Notes: generated by a model from the sequence alone, not told the origin. Positions 33,118 to 44,170 are shown, numbered from the stretch's first letter. The stretch: DNA of 64,000 nt from Protula sp. h YS-2021 (GCA_949752745.1 OX457025.1:99683587-99747586); one strand, 5' to 3'. Numbers and translations: made by a program.

Positions 33118-34516
33118 TTGAGCTCCAGAATCATAATGAAAATGGGAGGGGCTAAGGGCTGCTTTTATAGTCCTCGTTGGGCCTTTAAGAAACTCAACAA
33201 CTCCGTGCAACGAGAACGTTTTGTGATGCCTACTATAGACGAAACTGCCTCCCAGCTATCTGGTGCTAAAGTATTTTCAACTTTAGACTGTTCACAATCG
33301 TCTTGGCAGTTACCAATCAACAAAATTGACAGACATTACACGTGTTTCATCACACCTTTTGGCAGATATGTCTTCAATCGTTTGCCGTATAGGTTAAACT
33401 CCTGCACGGAGACATTCCAACGCACCTTGAAACAACTCCTAGCGAACATAGATGGAGTGTTTGTTGATGTGGACGACATCTTAGTCTATGCCCCTGATGT
33501 TACCAAGCAATACGAGATCCTAGGGAAGGTAGTAGACAAGATAAGGGAGTCCGGTTTGAAGCTCAATAAGTCCAAATGCCGTTTTCGAATGACGAAGGTT
33601 ACATACCAGGGTCAAGTCTTTTCAGCTGACGGAATGTCTCCAGATCCGGAGAAGCTGAACGCTATCTGTAACATGAAGGAGCCCTCGAATGTCACAGAAC
33701 TCCGAAGATTCATCGGAATGGTAAATTATTTGGCGAGATATTTGCCAAATTTATCGCTGGTGATTGCCCCGATGCTAGAACAACTCAAACAAGACAACAT
33801 TTTTACCTGGGACGAGCCACAGAAGGAATCGTTTGAGGACGTTAAGAAGTTACTATCTTCTGACAGTGCACTTACGTACTACGACATGACAAAGCCGATC
33901 TTCGTCACAGCCGATGCCAGCTCGTATGGTTTTAGGTGCGTGTTTGTTGCAGCTGATGGATGGCCAGATGAATCCTGTAGCATATGCGTCACGTTGTCTC
34001 ACACCGACGGAAAAGCGTTGGGCTCAAATAGACAAAGAATGTCTAGCTTTGGTGTGGGCCTGTGAGAAGTTTGGGCACTATCTGTTGGGACTTCCAGAGT
34101 TCAAACTTATCACTGACCATAAGCCACTAGTGCCAATCATCAACACGAGAGATCTTGACAAAACACCGATCAGGATACAGAGGTTGTTGATGCGACTGCT
34201 ACGTTTCAACTGTATCGCTGAACACATTGCTGGAAAGCATTTGGTTGTGGCTGACACACTCAGTAGGAACATTCAGCAAAGTCAGTCTGAATCAGACATC
34301 GCCATTGTAGTTGAAGAGTATGTAGCGATGCTTGAAAGCACATGGCCAGTCTCAGATCAAAAGCTGGAAGAGATCGCCAACGAATTTTCCAAAGTTCCGG
34401 ACTTATCGATCGTGATGACGTATACTCTAAATGGTTGGCCAGAGTATCAAAGGGACATTCCGGAGTCAATTCAATCATATTTCGGAAGTAGACAGTGCTT
34501 TTCAGTGAATTGCTGA
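33118..34516 (+). pseudogene. Element C RT-RNase H remnant
   Basis: The RT frame from 33118 shows FVMPTIDETASQLSGAKVFS, the catalytic region LDCSQSSWQLPI, FGRYVFNRLP and VDDILVYA, then the thumb and connection. An extra T near 33930 (TCGTATGGTTTTAGG) shifts the frame. RNase H continues in the frame ending at 34516 with PTEKRWAQIDKECLALVWAC and ITDHKPLV, and stops soon after ADTLSRN. Integrase is absent. It belongs to a different Ty3 lineage from elements A and B, since it has VDDILV rather than IADDI. Confidence 0.85.
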
Positions 34517-34657
34517 ATATTTTGCGCATAAATAAAACTTTTGTATAGTTAAATATGCAAAGTTTAATTAAAATAATGATATTTCGGGATATATATTGAT
34601 TTTCGCTCACATGTGTGAAGGTGAGATATGGAGTTGTTTTTTCTTAAAAGGGGGAGA

Positions 34658-34810
34658 TGTTTATATGCATAGCTTTGTTGTTCATGCTTACACCTTGGCA
34701 CCACTACCATATCACGTGATCAGATTTGAATGATTCAGGGAGTTCTGAATAAAGTTACCAAACGAGTAAGACGTCTCTCTCCCGCTATCTGCTTTTACGA
34801 AGACATAACA
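34658..34810 (+). repeat. Element C 3' LTR
   Basis: Same ends as the 5' LTR; followed by TTTAC at 34811-34815. Confidence 0.9.
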
Positions 34811-34815
34811 TTTAC

Positions 34816-36836
34816 TAAAGGCTCTCAAAGTACAACGGTAATCAGATACAACTTCTGTGTTACGCTTTCTTTAAAAGAAACAATACGGAAATAAATCTCC
34901 TGCAATAACTGACATTTGTAAGTATACAGCTTACTTTACTAAGTGAAAAATTAACAAATTTTTGCAATTATCCACCAAAAAACTTTTAAATTGATATTTC
35001 AAAAAGAACGTTAAAAATAAAAAGTCAAATATTGTGGGTGTACAAAATAAATCTGTACGTAATTCTGCATCTATCAACTATTTTAGTATACGCGGCAGAG
35101 GAGATAGAATTGGCTAGAGTAGATCGTAATTGGTGACAACAAAATGCTAAATTCTAACTCCACTACATAAGTCCGCTTCAAGTTTTGCAACCATATCGAC
35201 TTAAATATACACAATTTTGTTGCCCCCCCCCCCCTCGTATATTTTACAATAAACATTAACCCCTTTGCTTAAATTTTTGGTCACTTGACTTTGGTCACGT
35301 GACATTTAAAGGTCGGAATGTAAATAAACATTTGACAGGTGGGCGCGGAAGCTAACTTTTCTGCACTTTTACAAACAAATGAAACATATACAGCTCACTA
35401 AAAATTGTGCCTATTTTACAAAAAAAAAAGGTATATTGGGCATGAACTTTCTGTTAATGTTTGAATAATACAATGACGCGACAGTAATTGGGACAAAATT
35501 ATGGGTTTTTAACGATTTTAGGGAAATATCCCTCAACTTACACGTGAACAAATATAAACCACGGACAGAAGAGGTCTAACCAAACATTGCTAATACAAAA
35601 CACAGCAACTTCCCACTATGCGGACATTAAAATACACAAAAGTATAAATTGTGTTTCGAAGGTAAACAATAGACAAGTTTGGGACATAAAATGTCGGCCT
35701 GATCATTAACCAATCACAAACAGCGTTACAACCGATGTATCAGAATATGAACCAATCACAAACAGCGTTACAACCGATGTCCCAGGACCAAGATGGCGAC
35801 GTCAACAAATAAACAGCTGATCAACCTGGCTGGTTTTATTAACTTTTCTCTTGAACAACAAATGATACTTTCAATTTTACGTTACAATATTATGGGATAC
35901 ACTTTCCCAAGTATGTGGATCTAAGGATATCCAATAATGAAATGAGTAAAGCAGGTTTCAGCGTATCTGCGTCAAATGTCTCATTCTACCCTCCGTCCCA
36001 TTCTACGGTCTGAGCCTTGTAGGAGCTGGTCTACAGGATTCATGCCTCAGAACATATGACGTTGATCCCTATTAGTGGAACAATGGAAGGCTTCGTAGCT
36101 CTGACAGAGAGATATACGATGTTACACAAGTCAGAGCCGACTCGGAGCCCGGGCATTTAGCGCATAAAGTCTTTTGGGCCGTTGAATCTTGTGCAAACTC
36201 GTCATGGAGGTTCCTCAAAGCGAGTGCAAATAATTTTTTGTATCGCTAAATAGCGAGGAAGTGAAGCGGTACTTGGAAACTCTTCAGCGTACCCCTTCTT
36301 GGAGCTACCTCAAAACTGCAAGTTGACCTTGCATTCCTGAATTATCGCCCACCATATCTCTGAGTTACCACAAAAGTTGAGGAATCACCTGTGCCAGTGT
36401 TTTGAAATAACTCAACGGGTGAAAAACTACTGCTGATATTATGCTTGGAACATAATGTCCCGCTCGATTTCTTGGATTTTCTGACATTTCTGTTTCAGTG
36501 ACGGCTTTTTAAAACGTTTTTTGTTTTCTCGGGTCTTTAATGGGTTGTTTTCCAATAGCTAACCTCTACGGCGCACGGTCTGTTGCTGTACAACAGCAAA
36601 GCTATACGGTGGCTTGATTGAACGCAATCCGCGAGCGAGTACACAAAACAGCCAGATATTCTCAATATTCCAAGATGCTAAAAATCGTCCTAGATGTGAC
36701 ATCAAAACAGTGAAAGATAAAGCGGCAGGGCAAATTTTTAAGACTTAGTTAAAATCGACGATGAGTCTAGTATGCCAGTTCTCGGGTGTTGTTCGAGGGA
36801 AATCTCACCAATGCTTGAAAATCTATGAAAACCATG
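34816..36836. other. Repeat-derived intergenic DNA
   Basis: 34816-35460 carries the repeat copies related to 30950-31640. The phrase GGAGATAGAATTGG...GTAGATCGTAA near 35099 also occurs near 5788. 35390-36150 resembles 7139-7350 with about 500 bp of extra sequence. The phrase CAATCACAAACAGCGTTACA recurs at about 35711 and 35755. No gene is supported. Confidence 0.55.
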
Positions 36837-36841
36837 GAGGA
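36837..36841. repeat. Target-site duplication GAGGA, left (element B)
   Basis: GAGGA here and at 42396-42400 flanks the whole element, including the inverted LTR at the left end. Confidence 0.88.
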
Positions 36842-37107
36842 TGTCGAAGGACTGTGTTTGACTAGTTGGCAACTAGCCCCGAGCCAACGAGTTTATTCAC
36901 TACCCCACAATATATACACATATGATTGTTTGAAATGTGGTGTGTAAAATGATGATGCATATATGTCTTAGAAAAATTACTACCATAATCATTCAACCTT
37001 ATTTTGCACACCATAATCTTACATGATGAGTTATTATATATTTCTGCTGAATATTACTAGCGTAAACATTCACATTTGTGATGCCCACATTATAAACCAT
37101 TATATGA
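36842..37107 (-). repeat. Element B inverted LTR copy at the left end
   Basis: Starts TGTCGAAGGACTGTG and runs to CCATTATATGA, the reverse complement of 42128-42395 without its terminal TG/CA dinucleotide. The junction with the direct fragment overlaps in TGA (37105-37107). Confidence 0.93.
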
Positions 37108-37162
37108 ATAAACTCGTTGGCTCGGGGCTAGTTGCCAACTAGTCAAACACAGTCCTTCGACA
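37105..37162 (+). repeat. Element B partial direct 5' LTR (last 58 bp)
   Basis: Corresponds to the final 58 bp of the 3' LTR, starting in TGAATAAACTCG and ending CCTTCGACA. It begins at an AATAAA motif and may equal R-U5. With the start of the inverted copy it forms an inverted repeat of about 58 bp. Confidence 0.9.
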
Positions 37163-37375
37163 TGGTGTCAGATCGGTAAAGTGAAGGTTGTGGCGAGCCC
37201 AGGCGATAGTACTGTAAAGTGCAGCGACGCGAAGTACGGCGGCTTTACAGGAAATAGCCAAGTCATCTCTACTAAGTGCAGCGACGCAAAGCACGGCGGC
37301 TTAGTAGTCTTGGCGAACTCGAGTAGGTCCGGCTTTAAGACTCGGCTGGTCTTAAAGCGATCAGGTACCAGCAGA

Positions 37376-37700
37376 GCAGCAACGGAGCCAAGCAGTGGAG
37401 CCAAGCTGTGGGGAAGCCAGCCAAGCAGTGGAGCCAAGCTGTGGAAACCCTGCCAAGCAGTGGAGCCAAGCTGTGGAAACCCTGCCAAGCAGTGGAGCCA
37501 AGCTGTGGGGAAGCCTGCCAAGCAGTGGAGCCAAGCTGTGGGGAAGCCTGCCAAGCAGTGGAGCCAAGCAGTGGAACCAAGCTGTGGAGAACCTACCAAG
37601 CAGTAGAGCCAAGCTGTGGGGAAGCCTGCCAAGCAGTGGAGCCAAGCTGTGGGGAAGCCTGCCAAGCAGTAAAGACGGCCAAGCAGTGGACTAGAGCTGC
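37376..37700 (+). repeat. About 33-bp minisatellite in the element B leader
   Basis: Nine or more units made of CCAAGCAGTGGAG and CCAAGCTGTGGGGAAGCCTG lie in the untranslated leader between the primer-binding site and the gag start at 37811. Upstream, 37200-37310 holds two copies of GTGCAGCGACGC(G/A)AA(G)TACGGCGGC type. Unit variants are interspersed rather than ordered. Confidence 0.88.
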
Positions 37701-37810
37701 TTGAGGAGCTAGCTGAAACAATAATCTAAGGAAGCCAAGCAGTCCGGAGCCGTTGATGTTAGACAAGCCATCCAAGGAACTTCGAAAAAGTAAAGACTAA
37801 CAGCACAACA

Positions 37811-40800
37811 ATGGGAGATAAGTATAAAGCACCGTCAATGGACTGGTCTGCACCAGGTGATTTACATCGCAGATTCCAAACTTTTAAACAGAAATGTGAG
37901 TTAATTTTTGAAGGGCCACTTGCGGACAAAGACCAGGCATACAAGGTTCGTATGTTGTTACTGTGGTGTGACGATAAAGGTCTCGAAATTTACAATACCG
38001 CAACATGGGAGAATCAAGCTGACAAACTACGTTTACAGCCAGTTTGGCGGAAGCTTGAGGCATATGTGACTCCCAGGAGCAACCAGATTCTAGCGCGATT
38101 CCAGCTGAGATGCCTAAAACAAGGTGAGATGTCGCTAGAGGAATTTATCACTAAGGCACGTGTGCTAGTAGAAGATCATGGCTATACAGCAGACCACCGA
38201 GACGAAACTTTACGAGACACACTGGTATTCGGTCTTAAGTCCGATAAGGTACGTAGAGATGCCATCGCTATCGGGAACGAGCTTACGTTCCGACAGGTGT
38301 ACGATCTTGCAAAGACGGAGGAAAGCACCAAAGCTCAGATGGACGCTATAATACGAGGTGAACAGTCGTCTGAGGTAAACGCGATACGCAGTAGGAAGGG
38401 ACCACAACCCTCTAAGAGTGGTGCACCAAGGTGTGATCAAAAGTCGAGGCGACAAGGTGCAAGGCAATGCAGCAAGCAGGGCACAGAGAAGCCATGTCAC
38501 AAGTGCGGAGGTAAACACACACAGGATGACTTATGCCCAGCCAGGCAAAGTAAGTGTTTTTACTGCGGTAAAATTGGCCATTTCAAAAAGGTATGCAGAA
38601 AAAAGCAGCGCAAAGTCAACGAGATAACGCAAGATGTGATCCTGTCTGAAGACTTGAACGCATATACAATGGGCGAAATCGGGGCAATCACCACAGTCAA
38701 GTTGGTAAATGATGTTTCTTCGCAACAGTCAAGTACGGATAGAGGTATCGATAAAATATACGCCAATGTTCGACTTAACGATACTTACCCAATCAAGCTG
38801 AAAGTCGACACTGGGTCCGATGCCTGTACTTTAACAACAGAAGATTTGAAGAAGTCACAGCTGCAAGTCCGGTTACAGCCAAGCAACTGTATTCTCAAGA
38901 ATTATGGCGGTGGGACAATCACAAATATAGGCAGCGTGAAACTGAAGATCAGCTACCGGGACAGATCTACTGTTGCAGACTTCAAGGTAGTAAAGGCCCC
39001 GGGGAATCCTTCAATCGTAGGGTGTCGACAAGCCTTAGAGTTGGGCCTGATAAAACTTGCTGTTAATAGCATCTCAGAGACACCAGCAACGCCTGTTGAG
39101 GAACCAGCAAAAGGAGCTGCAAATCAAGGTACGCTAACTAGGAAACAGGTCCTCGAAGAGTACGGTGACTGTTTCGACAAGGTCGGAAAATTTCCAGGTG
39201 AGAAGTATACGATCAAGCTGAAAGAAAATGCAGTACCAGTTATTCACCCTCCGAGATCGGTACCAGTACACATTTTACCACTATACAAGGCCGAACTCGA
39301 CAAAATGTTGGCTGATGGTATTATTAGTCCAGTGACACAACCAACAGAATGGGTGAATTCAATAGTATGCAACGTCAAAGACACGCCAACCGGTAAGAAA
39401 GTGCGGTTGTGTTTAGATCCAAAAGATCTAAACAAGAACATCCGACGTGAGCATCATTACAACAGAACTATTGATGAAATCTTGCCAAAGCTTCACAACA
39501 AAAGGTATTTCTCGGTGGTAGATACCAAGAAAGGGTATTGGCATGTTGAGCTTGATGAGCAGTCCAGTTTGCTGTGTACATTCAACACTCCGTTTGGACG
39601 TTTTAAGTTCAACCGACTTCCGTTTGGGATAAATGTATCCCAAGACGCTTTTCAGCGGAAGCTAGATGTAGTCTACGAGGGCATAGACAATGTCAGTGGT
39701 ATTGCGGACGACATCATTGTATCTGGCGAAACACCACAACAACATGACATCGCTATGATCAAGATGCTGGAAGCTAGCAGAAGAAACAATATAAGCCTCA
39801 ACTCCGAAAAGCTGCAATTCAAGCAAGACAAGGTAAACTTTTACGGTCACCAGATTACAAGTAAAGGAATTAAGCCAGCAGAAGACAAGCTGAGGGCAAT
39901 CAAAAACCTGAAGACACCAGAAAATGCTAAGGAGCTGTTGACGATTCTTGGCATGGTGACCTACCTGAACAGGTATTCCACGAAACTCGCACAATACACA
40001 GCCCCATTGCGAGAGCTGATCAAAAAGGGTGTACATTTCCGGTGGGAGGAAAGGCATCAAAAAGCCCTAGAGGCGATCAAACGTGAACTCTGTGAGGCCA
40101 GAATATTATCATATTACGATCCTGACCCGGAGACTAAGACTATCCTTCAGTGCGATGCAAGTCAGTTCGGACTGGGAGCGTGGGTGAGGCAAATTGATAA
40201 AGACGGCAAAGAACATGTTGTTGCTATGTGTTCCAGGTCACTTCTAGACACAGAGACTCGTTATTCCAATATCGAGAGGGAGTGCCTTGCCGTGAAGTTT
40301 GGTCTACAGAAGTTCGAGTACTACTTGATGGGCTGGCATACGATCGTCGAGTCAGACCACTCGCCACTCGAACAAATCTTCAAGAAGAACATCAACGAGG
40401 TATCAACTCGACTTCAAAACATGATTTTGTGGTGTCTACGGTTCGACATAACTGTCACTTACAAACCAGGTTTGAAGATTCCAGTGGCTGACGCCCTGTC
40501 GCGAGTGTGCATTCGTGACAAGATTGAGGCCCAAGGCGAAACACATCAAGTGAACTTTGTATCCGGTATCAAAACGCCAATCGACAAGCAACGCATCAAA
40601 GACGAAAGCCTTAAAGACAGCACAACAAACCTGCTCAAAGACGTCGTGTTCAAGGGATGGCCAGAGCAGCGCAAGCAATGCCCACAGGAGCTGTGGGACT
40701 ATTGGAACTTTCGCTGTGATCTTGTGATCGACGACGGTCTCGTGCTAAAAGGCGACAGGATTGTGATACCAGTCTCACTCCGGAAGGAAGTTCTGGAAGC

Positions 40801-41959
40801 AATTCACACCGGGCACCAAGGTGAAACAAAGTGTCTGCTCCTGGCCAGAGAATCGGTGTTTTGGCCCGGAATAACAAAAGACATTCGCAGTCGAATTCAG
40901 GAATGTCAAGTATGCTCACGATACCAACCATCACCATCGAAAATGCCAATGATGCAACCGGATATGCCTTCTAATCCGTGGGAGAAATTAGGCACAGATA
41001 TTTTCGAATACAAGAACGAAAAATATCTCATGATTGTGGACTATTACTCGAGATATTTTGTTATTCGACAGCTATCAAACATCAAAGCTGAAACGGTTTG
41101 TGGACAGTTTGCAAACGTTTTGACAGAATTTGGTTTACCAAACACCATAATTGCAGACTTTGGTTCACAGTACACAAGTGAGCGATTCAAGCAGCGGTGT
41201 AAAGACTCGAACGTAGACATTGTGTATAGTTCTCCATACCACCACCAAGCGAACAGCGTCGCAGAAAGAGCAATCGGTACAGTGAAGAACCTGTGGAGAA
41301 AGGCGGAAACAGACGGTCAATCAAAGGCAACGGCAATGTGGATGTACAGAATAACGCCTATAGACGATTACTTACCATCTCCGTACGAGTTGCTATTTGG
41401 GCGAAAACCTAAATCATTCCTTCCGCATAGCAACAGAGCAAGTATGAATCAGCATCCGAAAACCGAGTTGCATCGCGAGCAAAACCAAAAGCGGCGAGAA
41501 GAGCAAGCAAAATTTTACAACAGGAAGGCAGGGTGTGACAAAAGACCGTTTAAACCACGCGAGCCAGTACACATTTACAACGACCTGAAGAAGGAATGGG
41601 AACCAGGAACAGTGGTGAAGCAAACAAATCCAGACGAGCAGCCGCGAACTTACGAAGTGCGTAAAAACGACAAGACGTACCGACGAACAAGGGAACATCT
41701 TAGAGCGAGAAAAAGTGACATTCCAACTCCTGATGATTATACTCCTGTGATGCAAAAGTTAGTTCTCGCTCAACCAAGGACAACATTCGCCAGTGAGAGT
41801 CAGTCTTCAAAACTGTGTCAAGAAAATGTGCCAGAAACTGATCCAGTTGAACGACCTACTACTCCAAAGCCTGATAACAAGCATGTGAAAGACTTTTTAA
41901 GACCCCAAACTACCCGCTACGGCAGAACCACAAGGATTCCCTCGAAATATAAAGACTGA
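37811..41959 (+). CDS. gag-pol: Element B gag-pol polyprotein, intact single frame
   Basis: The 1382-residue polyprotein has no internal stop and needs no frameshift, unlike element A. In order it shows gag capsid (residues 1-200), a Lys/Arg-rich linker, two zinc knuckles (CHKCGGKHTQDDLC from Cys229, then CFYCGKIGHFKKVC), protease VDTGSD (Asp333), RT with IADD (Asp633-Asp634), RNase H (QCDASQFGLG, NIERECLAV, ESDHSPLEQ), an integrase HHCC finger (HTGHQG...CQVC), and the DDE core Asp1063, Asp1116, Glu1152 (35 residues between the last two). A C-terminal tail ends RTTRIPSKYKD. No envelope gene follows. The start is the first Met in frame after the leader repeat. All catalytic residues are present, so the protein may be active, although transcription from the altered 5' LTR is doubtful. 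Confidence 0.95.
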   Translation: MGDKYKAPSMDWSAPGDLHRRFQTFKQKCELIFEGPLADKDQAYKVRMLLLWCDDKGLEIYNTATWENQADKLRLQPVWRKLEAYVTPRSNQILARFQLRCLKQGEMSLEEFITKARVLVEDHGYTADHRDETLRDTLVFGLKSDKVRRDAIAIGNELTFRQVYDLAKTEESTKAQMDAIIRGEQSSEVNAIRSRKGPQPSKSGAPRCDQKSRRQGARQCSKQGTEKPCHKCGGKHTQDDLCPARQSKCFYCGKIGHFKKVCRKKQRKVNEITQDVILSEDLNAYTMGEIGAITTVKLVNDVSSQQSSTDRGIDKIYANVRLNDTYPIKLKVDTGSDACTLTTEDLKKSQLQVRLQPSNCILKNYGGGTITNIGSVKLKISYRDRSTVADFKVVKAPGNPSIVGCRQALELGLIKLAVNSISETPATPVEEPAKGAANQGTLTRKQVLEEYGDCFDKVGKFPGEKYTIKLKENAVPVIHPPRSVPVHILPLYKAELDKMLADGIISPVTQPTEWVNSIVCNVKDTPTGKKVRLCLDPKDLNKNIRREHHYNRTIDEILPKLHNKRYFSVVDTKKGYWHVELDEQSSLLCTFNTPFGRFKFNRLPFGINVSQDAFQRKLDVVYEGIDNVSGIADDIIVSGETPQQHDIAMIKMLEASRRNNISLNSEKLQFKQDKVNFYGHQITSKGIKPAEDKLRAIKNLKTPENAKELLTILGMVTYLNRYSTKLAQYTAPLRELIKKGVHFRWEERHQKALEAIKRELCEARILSYYDPDPETKTILQCDASQFGLGAWVRQIDKDGKEHVVAMCSRSLLDTETRYSNIERECLAVKFGLQKFEYYLMGWHTIVESDHSPLEQIFKKNINEVSTRLQNMILWCLRFDITVTYKPGLKIPVADALSRVCIRDKIEAQGETHQVNFVSGIKTPIDKQRIKDESLKDSTTNLLKDVVFKGWPEQRKQCPQELWDYWNFRCDLVIDDGLVLKGDRIVIPVSLRKEVLEAIHTGHQGETKCLLLARESVFWPGITKDIRSRIQECQVCSRYQPSPSKMPMMQPDMPSNPWEKLGTDIFEYKNEKYLMIVDYYSRYFVIRQLSNIKAETVCGQFANVLTEFGLPNTIIADFGSQYTSERFKQRCKDSNVDIVYSSPYHHQANSVAERAIGTVKNLWRKAETDGQSKATAMWMYRITPIDDYLPSPYELLFGRKPKSFLPHSNRASMNQHPKTELHREQNQKRREEQAKFYNRKAGCDKRPFKPREPVHIYNDLKKEWEPGTVVKQTNPDEQPRTYEVRKNDKTYRRTREHLRARKSDIPTPDDYTPVMQKLVLAQPRTTFASESQSSKLCQENVPETDPVERPTTPKPDNKHVKDFLRPQTTRYGRTTRIPSKYKD

Positions 41960-42127
41960 CAAAGTGAAAATAATATTGGTGAATGTAGAACTGTAAATGT
42001 TGTAAATAAGTTCCAAGTGTTGCTATGAAACAATTAAGAATTGGATCATAAAAGTTTGCAAGAAGTTAATTCTTAGTAATTAGTTCAATCATACTTACCT
42101 TTTAAAAAGTTATCATAAAAAGGGGGA

Positions 42128-42395
42128 TGTCATATAATGGTTTATAATGTGGGCATCACAAATGTGAATGTTTACGCTAGTAATATTCAGCAGAAATATA
42201 TAATAACTCATCATGTAAGATTATGGTGTGCAAAATAAGGTTGAATGATTATGGTAGTAATTTTTCTAAGACATATATGCATCATCATTTTACACACCAC
42301 ATTTCAAACAATCATATGTGTATATATTGTGGGGTAGTGAATAAACTCGTTGGCTCGGGGCTAGTTGCCAACTAGTCAAACACAGTCCTTCGACA
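42128..42395 (+). repeat. Element B 3' LTR
   Basis: The full 268-bp LTR in direct orientation, followed by GAGGA at 42396-42400. Confidence 0.94.
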
Positions 42396-42400
42396 GAGGA

Positions 42401-43739
42401 TATTAACAGACTCAAGAAGGAATCTGCACCCTCCCCACTGTCCCTTCTCTCCGGAATTTTTCCCTGGCACTCCCTTACCCCTTTCCCACACAAAGCAACT
42501 TTTTTTGTGAGAATTCGTGAAAGAAAGATCTTAGAAAAAATATACACCATTTGTACAACACACGCTAACCATGAGTAATTCTACAAAACACTGTTTATAC
42601 TCAAACAATATCCCACCACTCTCTAGCTTCTGTTGCTAAACGTACAGAAAATCTTCAAGATATAGCTTTCATTTTCTTGGCTTTGTTTTTATGAACTACA
42701 TATTGATCAAACAAGCCTGTTTTTATACAGTGCTTACCTTGTGTTCCGAACATTAATAGGGATACCAACAACTCGAGAAATGAATTTTAAAATCTAATAT
42801 CATTGCAATTACTAACTGTATCATAACCGATAAATGGTCTTCCCTAGGTATAAAAATTATATTTTACTGTCACAATAGTCACGACATTCTTTCATCAGTG
42901 TTACTAAATGAAGAGGCCTTTTGGATATTAATTCCACAAACACATTTTTTGTAAAGGGGGGGGGGGCAAAGTCCAGGGTAAAATTACCGGGGGGAGGGGA
43001 AACGGCCATGGGGGACGGGCCGGAGTAAAAACGCCGGTTTCCTTTGTGGTGTGTGTCACAAACATACAAAATTCACTGAAACCAGACTTTATTGATCTAA
43101 CAACTTTGAGTATGTGTTGTTCTATCCAACTTGTAATCCTTTTACTTCTCCTTTTTTTTACAATTGATGATTAAGAAATTTTGCTTTAAAATATGGCGCA
43201 AACGGTTAATTGAATGATATGATAAAAGAGTGCAACAAAGTAGTGGTAAATTTGGCTTGTCTTTTGACAATGGTCACTATGGTGATAGAGACCCAAAAAA
43301 TAAACCTTTACAATAAATTCCATGTCAAATATAATACTTTTTATCAGCTAAACAGTTTGGGTGAAATGTACAAAAATATCTATGGATTGAGAATTATTTA
43401 TTTAATGCATTTAATGTTTAATTGCAAACCTTCAAGATATCAAGTTTTATTTCGAAAGTCTTAAATATGATTTTGACGAAAAGGTATTGCATTGTTTTAG
43501 TTTTGCATCGCAATCAAATCAATCAAAAAGTGTTCCTTTATATTTCATCTTGAGTCAAAAGTATCAAATAAGGGCATCAGATAGGAGAAACTGTATTATT
43601 ATTCCGTGAGATATTTAGCTGTAATTTTAAGTCTGTCAAAAACAAGAACCTGTTTCTCAAAGGCGAAATATTAAACATTTTGCTAAAAGATAGCATTTTT
43701 CAAAATCACTTTCTACCTTTGAGTACAATTTTAGATACT
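42401..43739. other. Intergenic, nothing recognised
   Basis: AT-rich sequence with a G-rich stretch at 42954-43040. Open frames here have no recognisable motif. Confidence 0.5.
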
Positions 43740-44170
43740 TTTCAGTCTGCTTTTGGTTTGCTCTTCCTTTTCAGACAAGCTGATATTTTTTGTGACTCCT
43801 ACACCTTTCTAAGATACTTTTTTGCCAATTGAAAACCTACTTACTCTATGAAACATATCCTTTTCCCATCCTATTTCCCGGCCCTCGCTAAGAATTGTGA
43901 GTAACTGAAACTAATTAGTTATGAGAACATTCAGTGTATTCACAATGACTGGTAAGATTTTGCATCACGCGATGTTCTTACAAAACCAAATGTTTAGCAT
44001 GTTTAGCATATACAAATAAAGCAAATGTCATTTATGTAATGCACAGTTTGGCTGTTGGAACATGCTTGTACAAATGCTTATGTAGTCCTTACATGTTGCT
44101 ATTGTTGATAAAACATCATTGCTTTTTGTTCGCGTTTTGATCCCGCAAATGAAAACAAAGGCACTTAAAT
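43740..44170 (+). repeat. Local duplication, copy 1
   Basis: Matches 45810-46000 continued at about 46840-47045. Shared phrases include ACTTACTCTATGAAAC, CATTCAGTGTATT, TGGTAAGATTTT, GTAATGCACA-TTGTGGCTGTT type and TTGATAAAACAT. No coding frame is conserved between the copies. Confidence 0.65.

Larger units (their letters stand above)
32319..34810 (+). mobile_element. Element C: internally deleted Ty3/gypsy retrotransposon
   Basis: The element is 2492 bp, with 153-bp LTRs at 32319-32471 and 34658-34810 that differ at about seven positions (near 4.6 percent), and a perfect TTTAC target duplication. The primer site at 32472 reads TGGTGTCAGATGTGGTTT (tRNA-Leu type), and a purine tract AAAAGGGGGAGA precedes the 3' LTR. 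Gag, part of RT and RNase H remain; zinc knuckle, protease, the start of RT and all of integrase are deleted. It is older than elements A and B and cannot move on its own. Confidence 0.9.
36842..42395 (+). mobile_element. Element B: Ty3/gypsy retrotransposon with an inverted 5' LTR
   Basis: The element is 5554 bp and has a perfect GAGGA target duplication. The right end is a normal 268-bp LTR (42128-42395, TGTCATATAATGG...CCTTCGACA) preceded by the purine tract AAAAAGGGGGA. The left end is different: 36842-37107 is the same LTR in reverse orientation, lacking its last two bases, joined to the final 58 bp of a direct LTR (37105-37162). The primer site TGGTGTCAGATCGG follows at 37163. Both outer ends are therefore U5 ends. 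The LTR copies look identical by eye, so the insertion is young. One uninterrupted gag-pol frame is present. Confidence 0.92.

Noticed and set aside
37168..37706. Overlapping open frames on both strands (AWLHCLAGFPT, AVEPSCGEA repeats)
   Set aside because: They are translations of the leader minisatellite of element B in several frames, not proteins.
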